Assembly: GCA_023412475.1 (NCBI GenBank)
Contig: JAEYNR010000084.1
Location: 62,001 to 126,000 of the forward strand
From: Fibrobacterota bacterium
Lineage (GTDB): Bacteria > Fibrobacterota > Chitinivibrionia > Chitinivibrionales > Chitinispirillaceae
Direction: 5' to 3'
DNA length: 64,000 nucleotides
Shown here: one piece after another, positions 26,463 to 34,653 of the stretch
Layout of the letters: the number at the start of each line of letters is the position of its first letter
How positions within the stretch are numbered: the first letter of the stretch is position 1
The notes under the pieces: generated by a model
What the model was told of the DNA's origin: nothing
Seen by the model: the letters and a program-made list of their open reading frames with translations, nothing else
Database searches by the model: none
Translations under genes and position numbers: made by a program

Positions 26463-28001
26463 ATGCGAATAATTATCGGCAAAGAAGATATCCGACAGAA
26501 TCTTCCTTCGATCCTTCAGGATGAATCTCAATATTGTTCAGGTACTCCTCAAAAGGTTTTTTTTCCTGAATCGTGCAGTGATCTGCAATCTGTACTGAAA
26601 GAAGCAAACAGCAAGGCTACTCCTGTAATTTTTATTGGTGCACAGACCGGGACCACTGGCGGAGCAGCCCCGATCGAAGGCTGCTTCGCCGTATGCTTCT
26701 CATTAATGAACAGAATAAATTTTGTAAAATTGTATGGAGATACTCCGGTTTTATATTGTGATCCGGGTGTTACTCTGCTTTCCATAAATCAGTTTCTTCA
26801 ATCACCGATGAGCTGGCCGTATCACGTTGAAGGGGCAGAATTGCTTGAATACTCACGCTACATGTATCCTCCAGATCCAACCGAATTCAGCGCACAGATA
26901 GGAGGCATGGTGGCCACCAACGCTTCTGGGGCAAGGTCTTTGCGGTTTGGCTCTACTCGTAATTTTGTATCTGCCTTGGATATCGTAATGGCTACAGGAG
27001 AGATGCTGAAAATTTTTCGGGGTGATATTATTTCACATGACAATTGTTTCAAAATAACAACCGATTTGGGCAGGATAATTCAGGTTCCAGCTCCAACATT
27101 TAATATGCCACAAACAAAAAACGCTTCCGGTTATTTCTCCAGGCCATCCATGGATCTTATCGATTTATTAACCGGATCAGAAGGAACTCTTGCTGCCTTT
27201 TCTCAAATTGGTATTCGTCTTATTCCCGAGATTCACATAATTTCAGGTATGACTTTTTTTAAGGATAGTGAATCTGCATTTGATTTTGCAGATTTTTTAC
27301 GTCAGGAAAACCAGGTAGGTTCGATCGAATTTTTTGATTCGAACTCTCTATCGCTTGTCTCTGATAACCGTGACCGTCTGTCAGATAAATTTCCGGATTA
27401 TCCGATAGCAAAAAGCTGTGCAGTTTTCTGGGAGTTCATGGAAAATCAAGAGGATTCTTTTGAATCAAAGTTTGAGATGTGGGAAAGAAGACTCTCTCTG
27501 TGCGGTTCATCGTTTGATCTAACCTGGAGCGGTTTTGATCAGCAAGAACGTGAACGGTTGAGAAAATTCCGTCATGCCATCCCCGAAATTATCAACTCAC
27601 TTGTAGCCAGAAATAAGATTGACTGGCCATCGATACGAAAAGTTGGTACAGACACAGCAATACCGGCTTCTCTATTTCGCAAAGTATACCATCAATACAT
27701 TAAAATTATAGAAAAGCGGCAACTTACCTGCATTTCATTCGGTCACCTGGGTGATTATCATTTGCATATCAATATAATTCCCTCGAATGCCGGAGAGATG
27801 GATGCTGCGCTTGAAGTTTACCGGGAAATAATGGAGATCACAATCACAAACAGAGGAACAGTCAGTGCAGAACATGGCATTGGCAAGATTAAGAAGGAGT
27901 TCTTTCAGCAGATGTACGATGAAGACGCAATCAATCAGATGAAAGCCATAAAGGAAATTTTTGACCCGTACGGAATTCTTAATCGCGGAAATCTGTTTTA
28001 A
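26463..28001 (+). CDS. FAD-linked oxidoreductase (GlcD / D-lactate dehydrogenase type)
   Basis: 512 aa, flavoprotein of the FAD-binding type 4 (PCMH) class. FAD-binding motifs are FIGAQTGTTGGAAPIEGC near residue 58 and AQIGGMVATNASGARSLRFG near residue 143; the C-terminal FAD-linked oxidase domain ends with FGHLGDYHLHINIIP and GTVSAEHGIGKIKKEFF. This matches glycolate oxidase subunit GlcD and D-lactate dehydrogenases. The substrate cannot be fixed from sequence. There is no Fe-S motif or signal peptide, so it is probably a soluble or peripheral oxidase of a 2-hydroxy acid. Confidence 0.85.
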   Translation: MRIIIGKEDIRQNLPSILQDESQYCSGTPQKVFFPESCSDLQSVLKEANSKATPVIFIGAQTGTTGGAAPIEGCFAVCFSLMNRINFVKLYGDTPVLYCDPGVTLLSINQFLQSPMSWPYHVEGAELLEYSRYMYPPDPTEFSAQIGGMVATNASGARSLRFGSTRNFVSALDIVMATGEMLKIFRGDIISHDNCFKITTDLGRIIQVPAPTFNMPQTKNASGYFSRPSMDLIDLLTGSEGTLAAFSQIGIRLIPEIHIISGMTFFKDSESAFDFADFLRQENQVGSIEFFDSNSLSLVSDNRDRLSDKFPDYPIAKSCAVFWEFMENQEDSFESKFEMWERRLSLCGSSFDLTWSGFDQQERERLRKFRHAIPEIINSLVARNKIDWPSIRKVGTDTAIPASLFRKVYHQYIKIIEKRQLTCISFGHLGDYHLHINIIPSNAGEMDAALEVYREIMEITITNRGTVSAEHGIGKIKKEFFQQMYDEDAINQMKAIKEIFDPYGILNRGNLF

Positions 28002-28022
28002 ACTGATTCTTCAGAAACTCTT

Positions 28023-28394
28023 TTAAATAGCTTTCGAATTAACGTTGAAATCTTCTGTCAGGTTATAATTGCTGGGGAGGTATTCTATCGAAGCGTAAAT
28101 TGTAATAATCCGGTCTATTCCCATCTGCTTGAGCAAGTCTACCATTTCTTCTTTCGGTTCCAATAAGCAAAGATCACCCTGCATATCTTTAACCTGCTTA
28201 AAACAACTGATCAGCACAGCAATTGCTCCGCTATACAGATATGTGGCATCGGTAAAGCGTATGGCGATATATGTCTGCCCATTTGAAATATGGCCTGAAA
28301 TAAGATGGCGTAGCTCCTCAAGCTGTGAGACAGCTATCTGCCCTCCAATTTCAAGAACCTGATAAATTCCTCTGGGATAAGTCTTGATATTCAT
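28023..28394 (-). CDS. STAS-domain protein (anti-sigma-factor antagonist-like)
   Basis: 123 aa. The fold pattern YQVLEIGGQIAVSQLEELRH ... YIAIRFTDATYLYSGAIAVLISCFKQVKDMQ ... LCLLEPKEEMVDLLKQMGID is typical of SpoIIAA/STAS proteins, in which a Ser after the central strand is phosphorylated by a partner kinase; the Ser in LYSGAIAVL is the candidate. No kinase or phosphatase partner is nearby. I take the ATG at 28394; a GTG at 28406 is possible. Confidence 0.75.
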   Translation of the reverse strand: MNIKTYPRGIYQVLEIGGQIAVSQLEELRHLISGHISNGQTYIAIRFTDATYLYSGAIAVLISCFKQVKDMQGDLCLLEPKEEMVDLLKQMGIDRIITIYASIEYLPSNYNLTEDFNVNSKAI

Positions 28395-28455
28395 ATTCTG
28401 GCGCACCTCATTTAATAAACAACAGACAGAGACAGCATATTATATCACACTTAGC

Positions 28456-29448
28456 TCATTGATTCAAGCAATCTCTGCAGACGGAGACCACTTGAGCTAT
28501 TGCAGGAAGCTCGTGAAGATTGTCAAGAACGAACCATAACCTCTCGATTGCAACCGGAATAAAATCTCGGTACCACTCTTTCCCCTTGTGGATCGAAAGA
28601 TTTCCGTATGCCCCTAATGCTTGCATAAGCCTTTGTGCAGCACAGATATAGAATGCACGTTGGTCAAAATTCTCACTGTGCAGACTGTCGTAATATTTAT
28701 AAAGTTCTGCCACCATGGGCTGATTAAGCATCTCTATATAAGGATCAAATAAAAGCGATGCAACGTCATAACCGGCAGGTCCCAGCCTGGCTCCCTGGTA
28801 ATCCACAAAACGGATTTTGCCATCATGTAGCATAACATTTTCAGACTGGAAATCCCGATGAATGCACACCTTTGGGAGTGCAGCGGCTTCTTCTGCCAGC
28901 ACCCTTCGCTCCTTTTCCCAGGATGAATCCAGAAGATGCTCACAAGCGAAATAATCGGTTACACAGTAATGAGCAAAATACCATGATTCCCATAGATTCG
29001 TTTCCAGATCCATAGATCTTGCAGCAATGACCGGGCTTGCATCGATTTTTATGCTCTGCCATGTGAAAAGGGCATCCAGAGCCGACCGGTATTTTTCTAT
29101 GATTCTGGTAGGGTCACTACCATTTTGCATACAGAAGCTCTTCAGAGTAGTACTTCCAAGATCTTCCTCCAGAATCAGCCCACGCACAATATCGTCACTA
29201 TAGATTCTGGGAAGAAACGGAACAACTGAGCTCAGATCTTTCTGGATCTTTAAAAACCTGGGCCAGTCCTCATCCCTGCCATCCCAGACTACCAGTACAA
29301 AGGAGCGATTCATAGATGAAAGCCGCAGAAAATGTCTGGATGATCCTGCTCTTCCGGCAAGCTCAACTTTCCATTTCTCAGGAGAGAAGTCACTGATTTC
29401 ACTTTTAAGAAACTCTGTTTGTGCAGGTGTACATTCAACGGTGCTCAT
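28456..29448 (-). CDS. amgK: N-acetylmuramate/N-acetylglucosamine kinase
   Basis: 330-aa APH-family kinase. The catalytic motif is CIHRDFQSENVM followed by IRFVDYQGARLGPAGYDVASL, the AmgK pattern. AmgK phosphorylates the anomeric hydroxyl of MurNAc or GlcNAc. Its neighbours identify it: it overlaps murU by 14 bp, and murU overlaps namZ. Together they form a route from external or recycled MurNAc to UDP-MurNAc that bypasses de novo synthesis. Without that context I would only say aminoglycoside phosphotransferase-like. Confidence 0.85.
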   Translation of the reverse strand: MSTVECTPAQTEFLKSEISDFSPEKWKVELAGRAGSSRHFLRLSSMNRSFVLVVWDGRDEDWPRFLKIQKDLSSVVPFLPRIYSDDIVRGLILEEDLGSTTLKSFCMQNGSDPTRIIEKYRSALDALFTWQSIKIDASPVIAARSMDLETNLWESWYFAHYCVTDYFACEHLLDSSWEKERRVLAEEAAALPKVCIHRDFQSENVMLHDGKIRFVDYQGARLGPAGYDVASLLFDPYIEMLNQPMVAELYKYYDSLHSENFDQRAFYICAAQRLMQALGAYGNLSIHKGKEWYRDFIPVAIERLWFVLDNLHELPAIAQVVSVCRDCLNQ

Positions 29449-30373
29449 CGAGACGGATTACTCCATAGGGGGTGATTAGTGAATTGTAAATCGGAGTGAG
29501 ATTATCTAGTATGCTGTTTTTAAAAACAACGCTGTTTTTGATCACGTTTGCGGTTCCTATTGATTCAGATTCCACCCATGCATTTTCAAGAGATTGAAAG
29601 CTTAGTCCCGAAATGGAACGCGGAACTGCATAATGTTGCTCACTGTTTACAAAAAGGTATTCAGGTACGTCCAGGTTGACAACTTCTCTGATAACATCAA
29701 GATGCACCTGGGCTAGCGACTGCGGAGTACCAATATCTCGCCAGTAACCATCCTGCATCAGAAAAACCCCGGTTTTCATTCCCTTCTGCAATGCCCTTGA
29801 CCATACAGGTACTATGGAGAAATCATCATCGGTCAAAAGTGACAGGAAATCTCTTTTGTATAGAGCTGCACCTATAAAATCAGCTTCGCATGCAGCAGAA
29901 GAATCTTTTTCTGCGGTTGTTCCCAGATATGTTCCGCTCTCAGCATCATATATTACAGTCCCGTTTCCATTGGAAGGCTTGAAAGCGATAAGCAGGCAAC
30001 TGAAAGGAGAATTCTTAAAGAATTGAATTACTGGATTGAGGTCAAACTGACATACTATATCCACATTGAGAACAAAAAAAATATCATCCTTGGCAAGAAA
30101 GTCCTTAGCGAAAAAGAGTGCACCACCGGTTCCCCTTATCTTTTGCTCATGAAAAATTTCAAATGGAACAGTAGAACTATCTCTGAACTGCTCAAGCTGA
30201 GCTGATAAATAGTGTGAATTAACCCCTATGGATTCAAATCCATGACTCTTAAGAAAATCAAGGGCTCTGGCCAGAAGCGGTTTCCCGGCAACAGAAACCA
30301 AAGCTTTGGGAATATGAGTTGTTATTGGATTTAATCGGGTCCCAAAACCTGCAGCAAGAATATAACCGGTCAT
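29435..30373 (-). CDS. murU: N-acetylmuramate alpha-1-phosphate uridylyltransferase
   Basis: 312-aa nucleotidyltransferase: YILAAGFGTRLNPITTHIPK (nucleotide-binding loop plus the Lys of the second motif), VLNVDIV (metal-binding Asp) and YWRDIGTPQSLAQVHLD near the end. It transfers UMP to MurNAc-1-phosphate. Alternative sugar-1-phosphate substrates cannot be excluded on sequence alone, but the amgK-namZ neighbours favour MurU. The ATG at 30373 overlaps the namZ stop by one base (TGATG) with GGAG 8 nt upstream. The encoded end extends 14 bp into amgK. Confidence 0.85.
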   Translation of the reverse strand: MTGYILAAGFGTRLNPITTHIPKALVSVAGKPLLARALDFLKSHGFESIGVNSHYLSAQLEQFRDSSTVPFEIFHEQKIRGTGGALFFAKDFLAKDDIFFVLNVDIVCQFDLNPVIQFFKNSPFSCLLIAFKPSNGNGTVIYDAESGTYLGTTAEKDSSAACEADFIGAALYKRDFLSLLTDDDFSIVPVWSRALQKGMKTGVFLMQDGYWRDIGTPQSLAQVHLDVIREVVNLDVPEYLFVNSEQHYAVPRSISGLSFQSLENAWVESESIGTANVIKNSVVFKNSILDNLTPIYNSLITPYGVIRLDEHR

Positions 30374-31551
30374 CAAATGTGCTCCGGGTAGTGAGCAATA
30401 CTGTTAAAAAGGTCAAGAAATGGTTTATAGCTTTGCTGCCACAGATCTTTAATTTCAGCCAAGGGCTTATTATCAAGTAGTGCCAACCGCAAAGAATCAT
30501 CTCCGGAAAGAATGTCAAATGGCATCTTTACAGTTTCGTATTCGTAGGGTGGATCTTTAAACTTGAACTCCACAGAACTGTCCTGCAAGACAGCCTCTAG
30601 AATTGCCACTGTAGTAAGCACCGGATAAAAATCGGAAGCATTTGTAACATGCACCTGCAATCCGTTACAGTATTGACCCTGCCATTTCTGGAAAGTGGGA
30701 ATAAAGCCATGTTCTCTGAAAAGAGATCCTCTTAACTTCTGATTAGAAAGTGATTGAATAAGGCTGCGGCTTTTAACATAAGGGGCTCCTATGATTTCGA
30801 ACGGCCTGGTTGTCCCTCTTCCTTCAGACATATTTGTAGCTTCAAGTAGAACCATTCCCGGATAAACCACTGCAGTGTCAACTGTGGGCATATTAGGCGA
30901 TGGCAGCACCCAGGGAAGTCCGGTTTGTGGCCATAAGGAGCTGCGCCACCAGTTGTGCATCCAGACTACTTCCAACTGAATCTCCGGAAAATAACACTCC
31001 TTCAACAGTAGTGCCATCTCACCCATAGTCATCCGGTGGCACAGAGGAATTTGTGCACCTCCCACAAAGGAAAAATAATTAGGCGAAAGCATAGGGCCAT
31101 CAAAAGGAACACAGCCGATCGGATTGGGGCGATCTAAAACCCACAGCGGCAGTCCTTTTTCCAGACAGGCTTCCATACACAGTTTTAAAGTCCATATATA
31201 GGTATAGGGTCGTGCACCTACATCCTGAATATCAAAAAGTATTGCATCGAGATCCTCAAGCATCGAAGGAGATGGTTTGCGAAGTTTGCCATAAAGGCTG
31301 AAAACCGGAATTTTTAGTTTCGGATGTATTCCACCTTCCCATTCGATCATATTGTCCTGGGTCTGGCCATAGATGCCATGCTGGGGTCCAAAAATTGCCG
31401 CCAGCTTAAGATCGGGATGGTTTGTCACTATATCTATTATATGAGAGGTGCGGGAGTCTACAGATGCTGCATGGCAAACCACTCCAATACGTTTTCCCTT
31501 TAATAATGAAGGAATGTTTTCAATAAAGCAATCCAGTCCAAAACGAGTCAT
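30373..31551 (-). CDS. namZ: Exo-beta-N-acetylmuramidase, NamZ/DUF1343 (GH171) family
   Basis: 393 aa from the ATG at 31551 (AGGATC upstream). DUF1343 signatures: IGVVCHAASVDSRTSH, IFGPQHGIYGQTQDNM, ILFDIQDVGARPYTYIWTL and LDRPNPIG. Characterised members (B. subtilis NamZ) release MurNAc from peptidoglycan fragments, feeding AmgK and MurU. The upstream frame would add 33 residues without raising any signal-peptide potential. No export signal is visible, in contrast to the secreted Bacillus protein, so this enzyme may work in the cytoplasm on imported fragments. Confidence 0.85.
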   Translation of the reverse strand: MTRFGLDCFIENIPSLLKGKRIGVVCHAASVDSRTSHIIDIVTNHPDLKLAAIFGPQHGIYGQTQDNMIEWEGGIHPKLKIPVFSLYGKLRKPSPSMLEDLDAILFDIQDVGARPYTYIWTLKLCMEACLEKGLPLWVLDRPNPIGCVPFDGPMLSPNYFSFVGGAQIPLCHRMTMGEMALLLKECYFPEIQLEVVWMHNWWRSSLWPQTGLPWVLPSPNMPTVDTAVVYPGMVLLEATNMSEGRGTTRPFEIIGAPYVKSRSLIQSLSNQKLRGSLFREHGFIPTFQKWQGQYCNGLQVHVTNASDFYPVLTTVAILEAVLQDSSVEFKFKDPPYEYETVKMPFDILSGDDSLRLALLDNKPLAEIKDLWQQSYKPFLDLFNSIAHYPEHI

Positions 31552-32177
31552 ATATGATCCTGAAATTGTAGATTTCTGCTGAATCTCTTCAGAAGAGTGG
31601 GGGATACAGTTTTCGTCTTTAAAAATACAATGAATGCTCAAAATTTGCACACTCTTTTAAACCCATCCGCAGCAAGTCACAAAAAGGAGAGCATACAAGG
31701 GCTGAGGATCACTAATGAGGACTTCTATAAAACCGCTGTTCTGCTGTCCCTGACTCCAGCCTTGGTAAGGTGGTTTTAATAAACATTATTTCAGGATAAT
31801 CAATCAACGATAAAAACGTAATAAAATATACTGGCAACCAAAAAGCAAACAGTGAGCAGTTCTTTAGCAATGAAACATTTCTGATTAAAGACACTGCAAG
31901 TACAATAACCAGAAAGTTATTTGCATATAACATATACCTGATTTATAATAATGCAATTCCAGGCCATTGTATCTGAAATGGATGCGGTATTAATTTGTTT
32001 TAATAATCCAATTTTCACAATAAAAAGCAAATCGTTCGGTGATGAAGGGCGTTTTAAGGTAGAATCTGCCTATCTGAATGTTTTCAAAATTTGTTTTGAG
32101 ATTTTTTTCACATTTATTACCTATGATAGTAATCTGTGATGTATACTTTAACAGGTTAAAATTTAAAGGAGGCACGT
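31552..32177. promoter_or_regulatory. Divergent namZ / hydC intergenic region
   Basis: 626 bp without a recognised gene. A weak promoter-like pair facing hydC is TTGCAT at 31921-31926 and TATAAT at 31944-31949 with a 17-bp spacer. No repeats or RNA genes were seen. Confidence 0.3.
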
Positions 32178-32711
32178 TTGGAAAACAAAGCAAAGGACTG
32201 CATTGATGAAGGTGCAGCAAAAGAGATGTTTGACAAACTAGATCAGTTCATTGATTCTTTGGGTATCAACAGAAATAGTCCCAGGCGCAAGGGTGATCTT
32301 ATCATGATTCTTCATCAGGCTCAGCATATATTTGGGTATCTTCCTGAAGAAGTTCAGACCCATGTTGCCCGTAAATTAAATATTCAGCATTCAGAAGTCT
32401 CAGGGGTGATAAGTTTCTATAATTATTTCACTATCGAACCCAAGGGGAAACATAACATTTCAATTTGTCTGGGAACTGCTTGTTTTGTAAAAGGAGCAGA
32501 TAAGATTCTGGAGGAGTTTGAAAGAGAGTTGGGGATAAAGGCGGGACAGGTGACAGAAGATATGGAGTATTCAATAGATGTTGTTCGCTGTGTAGGAGCT
32601 TGCGGGCTGGCACCGGTTATAACTATCGGAGAAAAGGTTTTTGGCAAGATTAAACCGGGTGGTGATGTAAAGAAGATACTTAGCCAGTTTAAAAGCGAGG
32701 TAGGGAAATGA
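32178..32711 (+). CDS. hydC: [FeFe] hydrogenase, NuoE-like subunit
   Basis: 177 aa, TTG start behind AAAGGAGG (32166-32172). Thioredoxin-like [2Fe-2S] protein: CLGTACFVKG and, 36 residues later, CVGACGLAP form the C-x4-C...C-x3-C cluster site of NuoE/HydC. In Thermotoga-type HydABC it relays electrons to the flavin subunit for electron-bifurcating hydrogen production from NADH and reduced ferredoxin. The stop overlaps the hydB start by 4 bp (ATGA). Confidence 0.92.
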   Translation: MENKAKDCIDEGAAKEMFDKLDQFIDSLGINRNSPRRKGDLIMILHQAQHIFGYLPEEVQTHVARKLNIQHSEVSGVISFYNYFTIEPKGKHNISICLGTACFVKGADKILEEFERELGIKAGQVTEDMEYSIDVVRCVGACGLAPVITIGEKVFGKIKPGGDVKKILSQFKSEVGK

Positions 32712-34597
32712 AGCTTGAAAAAATAAACAGTTATTCCGAACTTCTGGAAAGGTATAAGGCTTTAGGATATCTTCTGGGCCTTAGAGAGGAGAATGGTGGG
32801 CAGAAATCCGCCTTTGAAAGAGATATCCTGGTTTGCGGTGGTACCGGATGTGTTTCCAGTGACAGTGCAAAGATTGTGGAGAACCTTGAGGCAGAGCTCA
32901 AGGCTCATAAGCTTTCTAAAAAAGTGCAGGTCTTAAAAACAGGATGTTTCGGATTTTGCGAAAAGGGACCTATTGTATTAATTCAACCAGATAATGTTTT
33001 CTATGTTCAGGTGACTCCCGAAGATGCCAAAGACATTGTGGAGCAGCATATAATTGGCGGTACAAGGGTCGAGAGGCTTCTATATGAAGAACCACTTCTT
33101 AAGAAGAAAATCGAAAAAAGTAAAGATATACCTTTTTATAAAAAGCAAATTCGCATTGCTTTGCGCAACTGCGGAGCAATAAACCCTGAGAATATTCTGG
33201 AATATATCGCAGCTAAGGGATTTCAGGCGCTTGGAAAATGTCTTACCGAGATGGCCGGTGTGCAACTGATAGATCTCATGAAAAAATCGGGGTTGCGTGG
33301 TAGAGGTGGTGGCGGGTTTCCTACCGGCATTAAATGGGAGGCTGCCAGTAAGGTTGATAATGCGGAAAAGTATGTAATATGCAATGCAGACGAGGGGGAT
33401 CCGGGTGCATTCATGGATCGCTCTATTCTGGAAGGGGACCCCTGTAGTATTGTCGAGGCAATGACAATTAATGGATATGCAATTGGAGCATCACAGGGTT
33501 ATGTATACATTCGGGCAGAATACCCTTTAGCCATACACCGACTTCAGACGGCCATAAAGCAAGCGCGTGAGATTGGTCTTCTGGGTAAAAACATCATGGG
33601 TAGCGGCTTTGATTTTGAAATAGAACTGAAATTTGGAGCCGGTGCGTTCGTATGTGGCGAAGAAACAGCGCTGATTCGCAGCATTGAAGGAAACAGAGGT
33701 GAGCCGACAACCAAACCGCCATTTCCTGCAGTGAGTGGACTTTGGAAGGTACCTACCAGTGTCAACAATGTTGAGACATTTGCAAATATTCCACCGATAA
33801 TCATCAATGGCGTGGAATGGTTTAACTCAATTGGAACCGAAAAATCCAAAGGAACCAAAGTTTTCGCTTTGGCCGGAAAAATCAATAATGTAGGTCTGGT
33901 GGAAGTTCCTATGGGTACGACACTTCGGGAGATCATTTATGATATAGGCGGGGGAATTCGTGGGGGTAAAGATTTTAAGTCTGTACAGACCGGAGGCCCT
34001 TCGGGGGGATGTATCACCAAGGAAAATCTTGACACTCCAATCACCTACGAAAATCTGACCGCAATCGGTTCAATGATGGGTTCCGGTGGTATGATTGTCA
34101 TGGATGAAACCGATTGTATGGTAAATATTGCCAAATTTTATCTGGAGTTTACTCTTGATGAAAGCTGCGGTAAATGCACTCCCTGCCGTGTGGGTAATAA
34201 AAGACTGCACGAGATGCTAACTGCTGTTACCGATGGAAAAGCTGAAGAGGACACTCTGGAAAAACTGGGTTCTCTGGCAGATACAATCAAGAAAACTTCG
34301 CTTTGCGGTTTAGGACAGACTTCACCAAACCCTGTCCTTTCGACTATAAAGTTTTTCAAAGACGAATATGTCGAACATATCAGGGATCATAAGTGCAAAG
34401 CTGGTGTATGTAAAAATCTGATGCAGTATTTCATTCTAAGTGACAAATGTATCGGATGCACGGTATGTGCCAGGAACTGTCCTCAGAACTGTATCACGGG
34501 GAAAGTTAAGCAGCCACATGAAATCGATCAGTCTAAATGTATCAAATGTGGTGTGTGTTACCAAAAATGTAAATTCTCCGCGATTGAAATCAGATAA
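32708..34597 (+). CDS. hydB: [FeFe] hydrogenase, NuoF-like NADH/FMN subunit
   Basis: 629 aa. N-terminal [2Fe-2S] thioredoxin-like domain (VCGGTGCVSSDSAKI, KTGCFGFCEKGP), then the NuoF core: FMN/NADH-binding GLRGRGGGGFPTGIKWEAA, NADEGDPGAFMDR and CGEETALIRSIEG, the [4Fe-4S] motif ESCGKCTPCRVG, and two C-terminal ferredoxin clusters (CIGCTVCARNCPQNC; CIKCGVCYQKC). This is the arrangement of HydB from bifurcating hydrogenases. It catalyses NADH oxidation in the complex with HydA and HydC. Confidence 0.94.
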   Translation: MKLEKINSYSELLERYKALGYLLGLREENGGQKSAFERDILVCGGTGCVSSDSAKIVENLEAELKAHKLSKKVQVLKTGCFGFCEKGPIVLIQPDNVFYVQVTPEDAKDIVEQHIIGGTRVERLLYEEPLLKKKIEKSKDIPFYKKQIRIALRNCGAINPENILEYIAAKGFQALGKCLTEMAGVQLIDLMKKSGLRGRGGGGFPTGIKWEAASKVDNAEKYVICNADEGDPGAFMDRSILEGDPCSIVEAMTINGYAIGASQGYVYIRAEYPLAIHRLQTAIKQAREIGLLGKNIMGSGFDFEIELKFGAGAFVCGEETALIRSIEGNRGEPTTKPPFPAVSGLWKVPTSVNNVETFANIPPIIINGVEWFNSIGTEKSKGTKVFALAGKINNVGLVEVPMGTTLREIIYDIGGGIRGGKDFKSVQTGGPSGGCITKENLDTPITYENLTAIGSMMGSGGMIVMDETDCMVNIAKFYLEFTLDESCGKCTPCRVGNKRLHEMLTAVTDGKAEEDTLEKLGSLADTIKKTSLCGLGQTSPNPVLSTIKFFKDEYVEHIRDHKCKAGVCKNLMQYFILSDKCIGCTVCARNCPQNCITGKVKQPHEIDQSKCIKCGVCYQKCKFSAIEIR

Positions 34598-34609
34598 CCG
34601 ATACTTTTT

Positions 34610-34630
34610 CATCAGCACCGTAGGCTGATG
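34610..34630 (+). promoter_or_regulatory. Hairpin between hydB and hydA
   Basis: CATCAGC pairs with GCTGATG around ACCGTAG, 13 bp after the hydB stop and just before AAGGAG of hydA. It has no T-run, so it is more likely an mRNA-processing or stability element than a terminator. Confidence 0.4.
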
Positions 34631-34653
34631 TTTCAGATAATAAGGAGAACTAA

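Noticed and set aside
28395..28406. GTG start of the STAS protein
   Set aside because: The ATG at 28394 has the better-spaced GAGG; the GTG has none.
30220..30245. tRNA-like GGATTCAAATCC motif
   Set aside because: It lies inside murU and no cloverleaf arms flank it.
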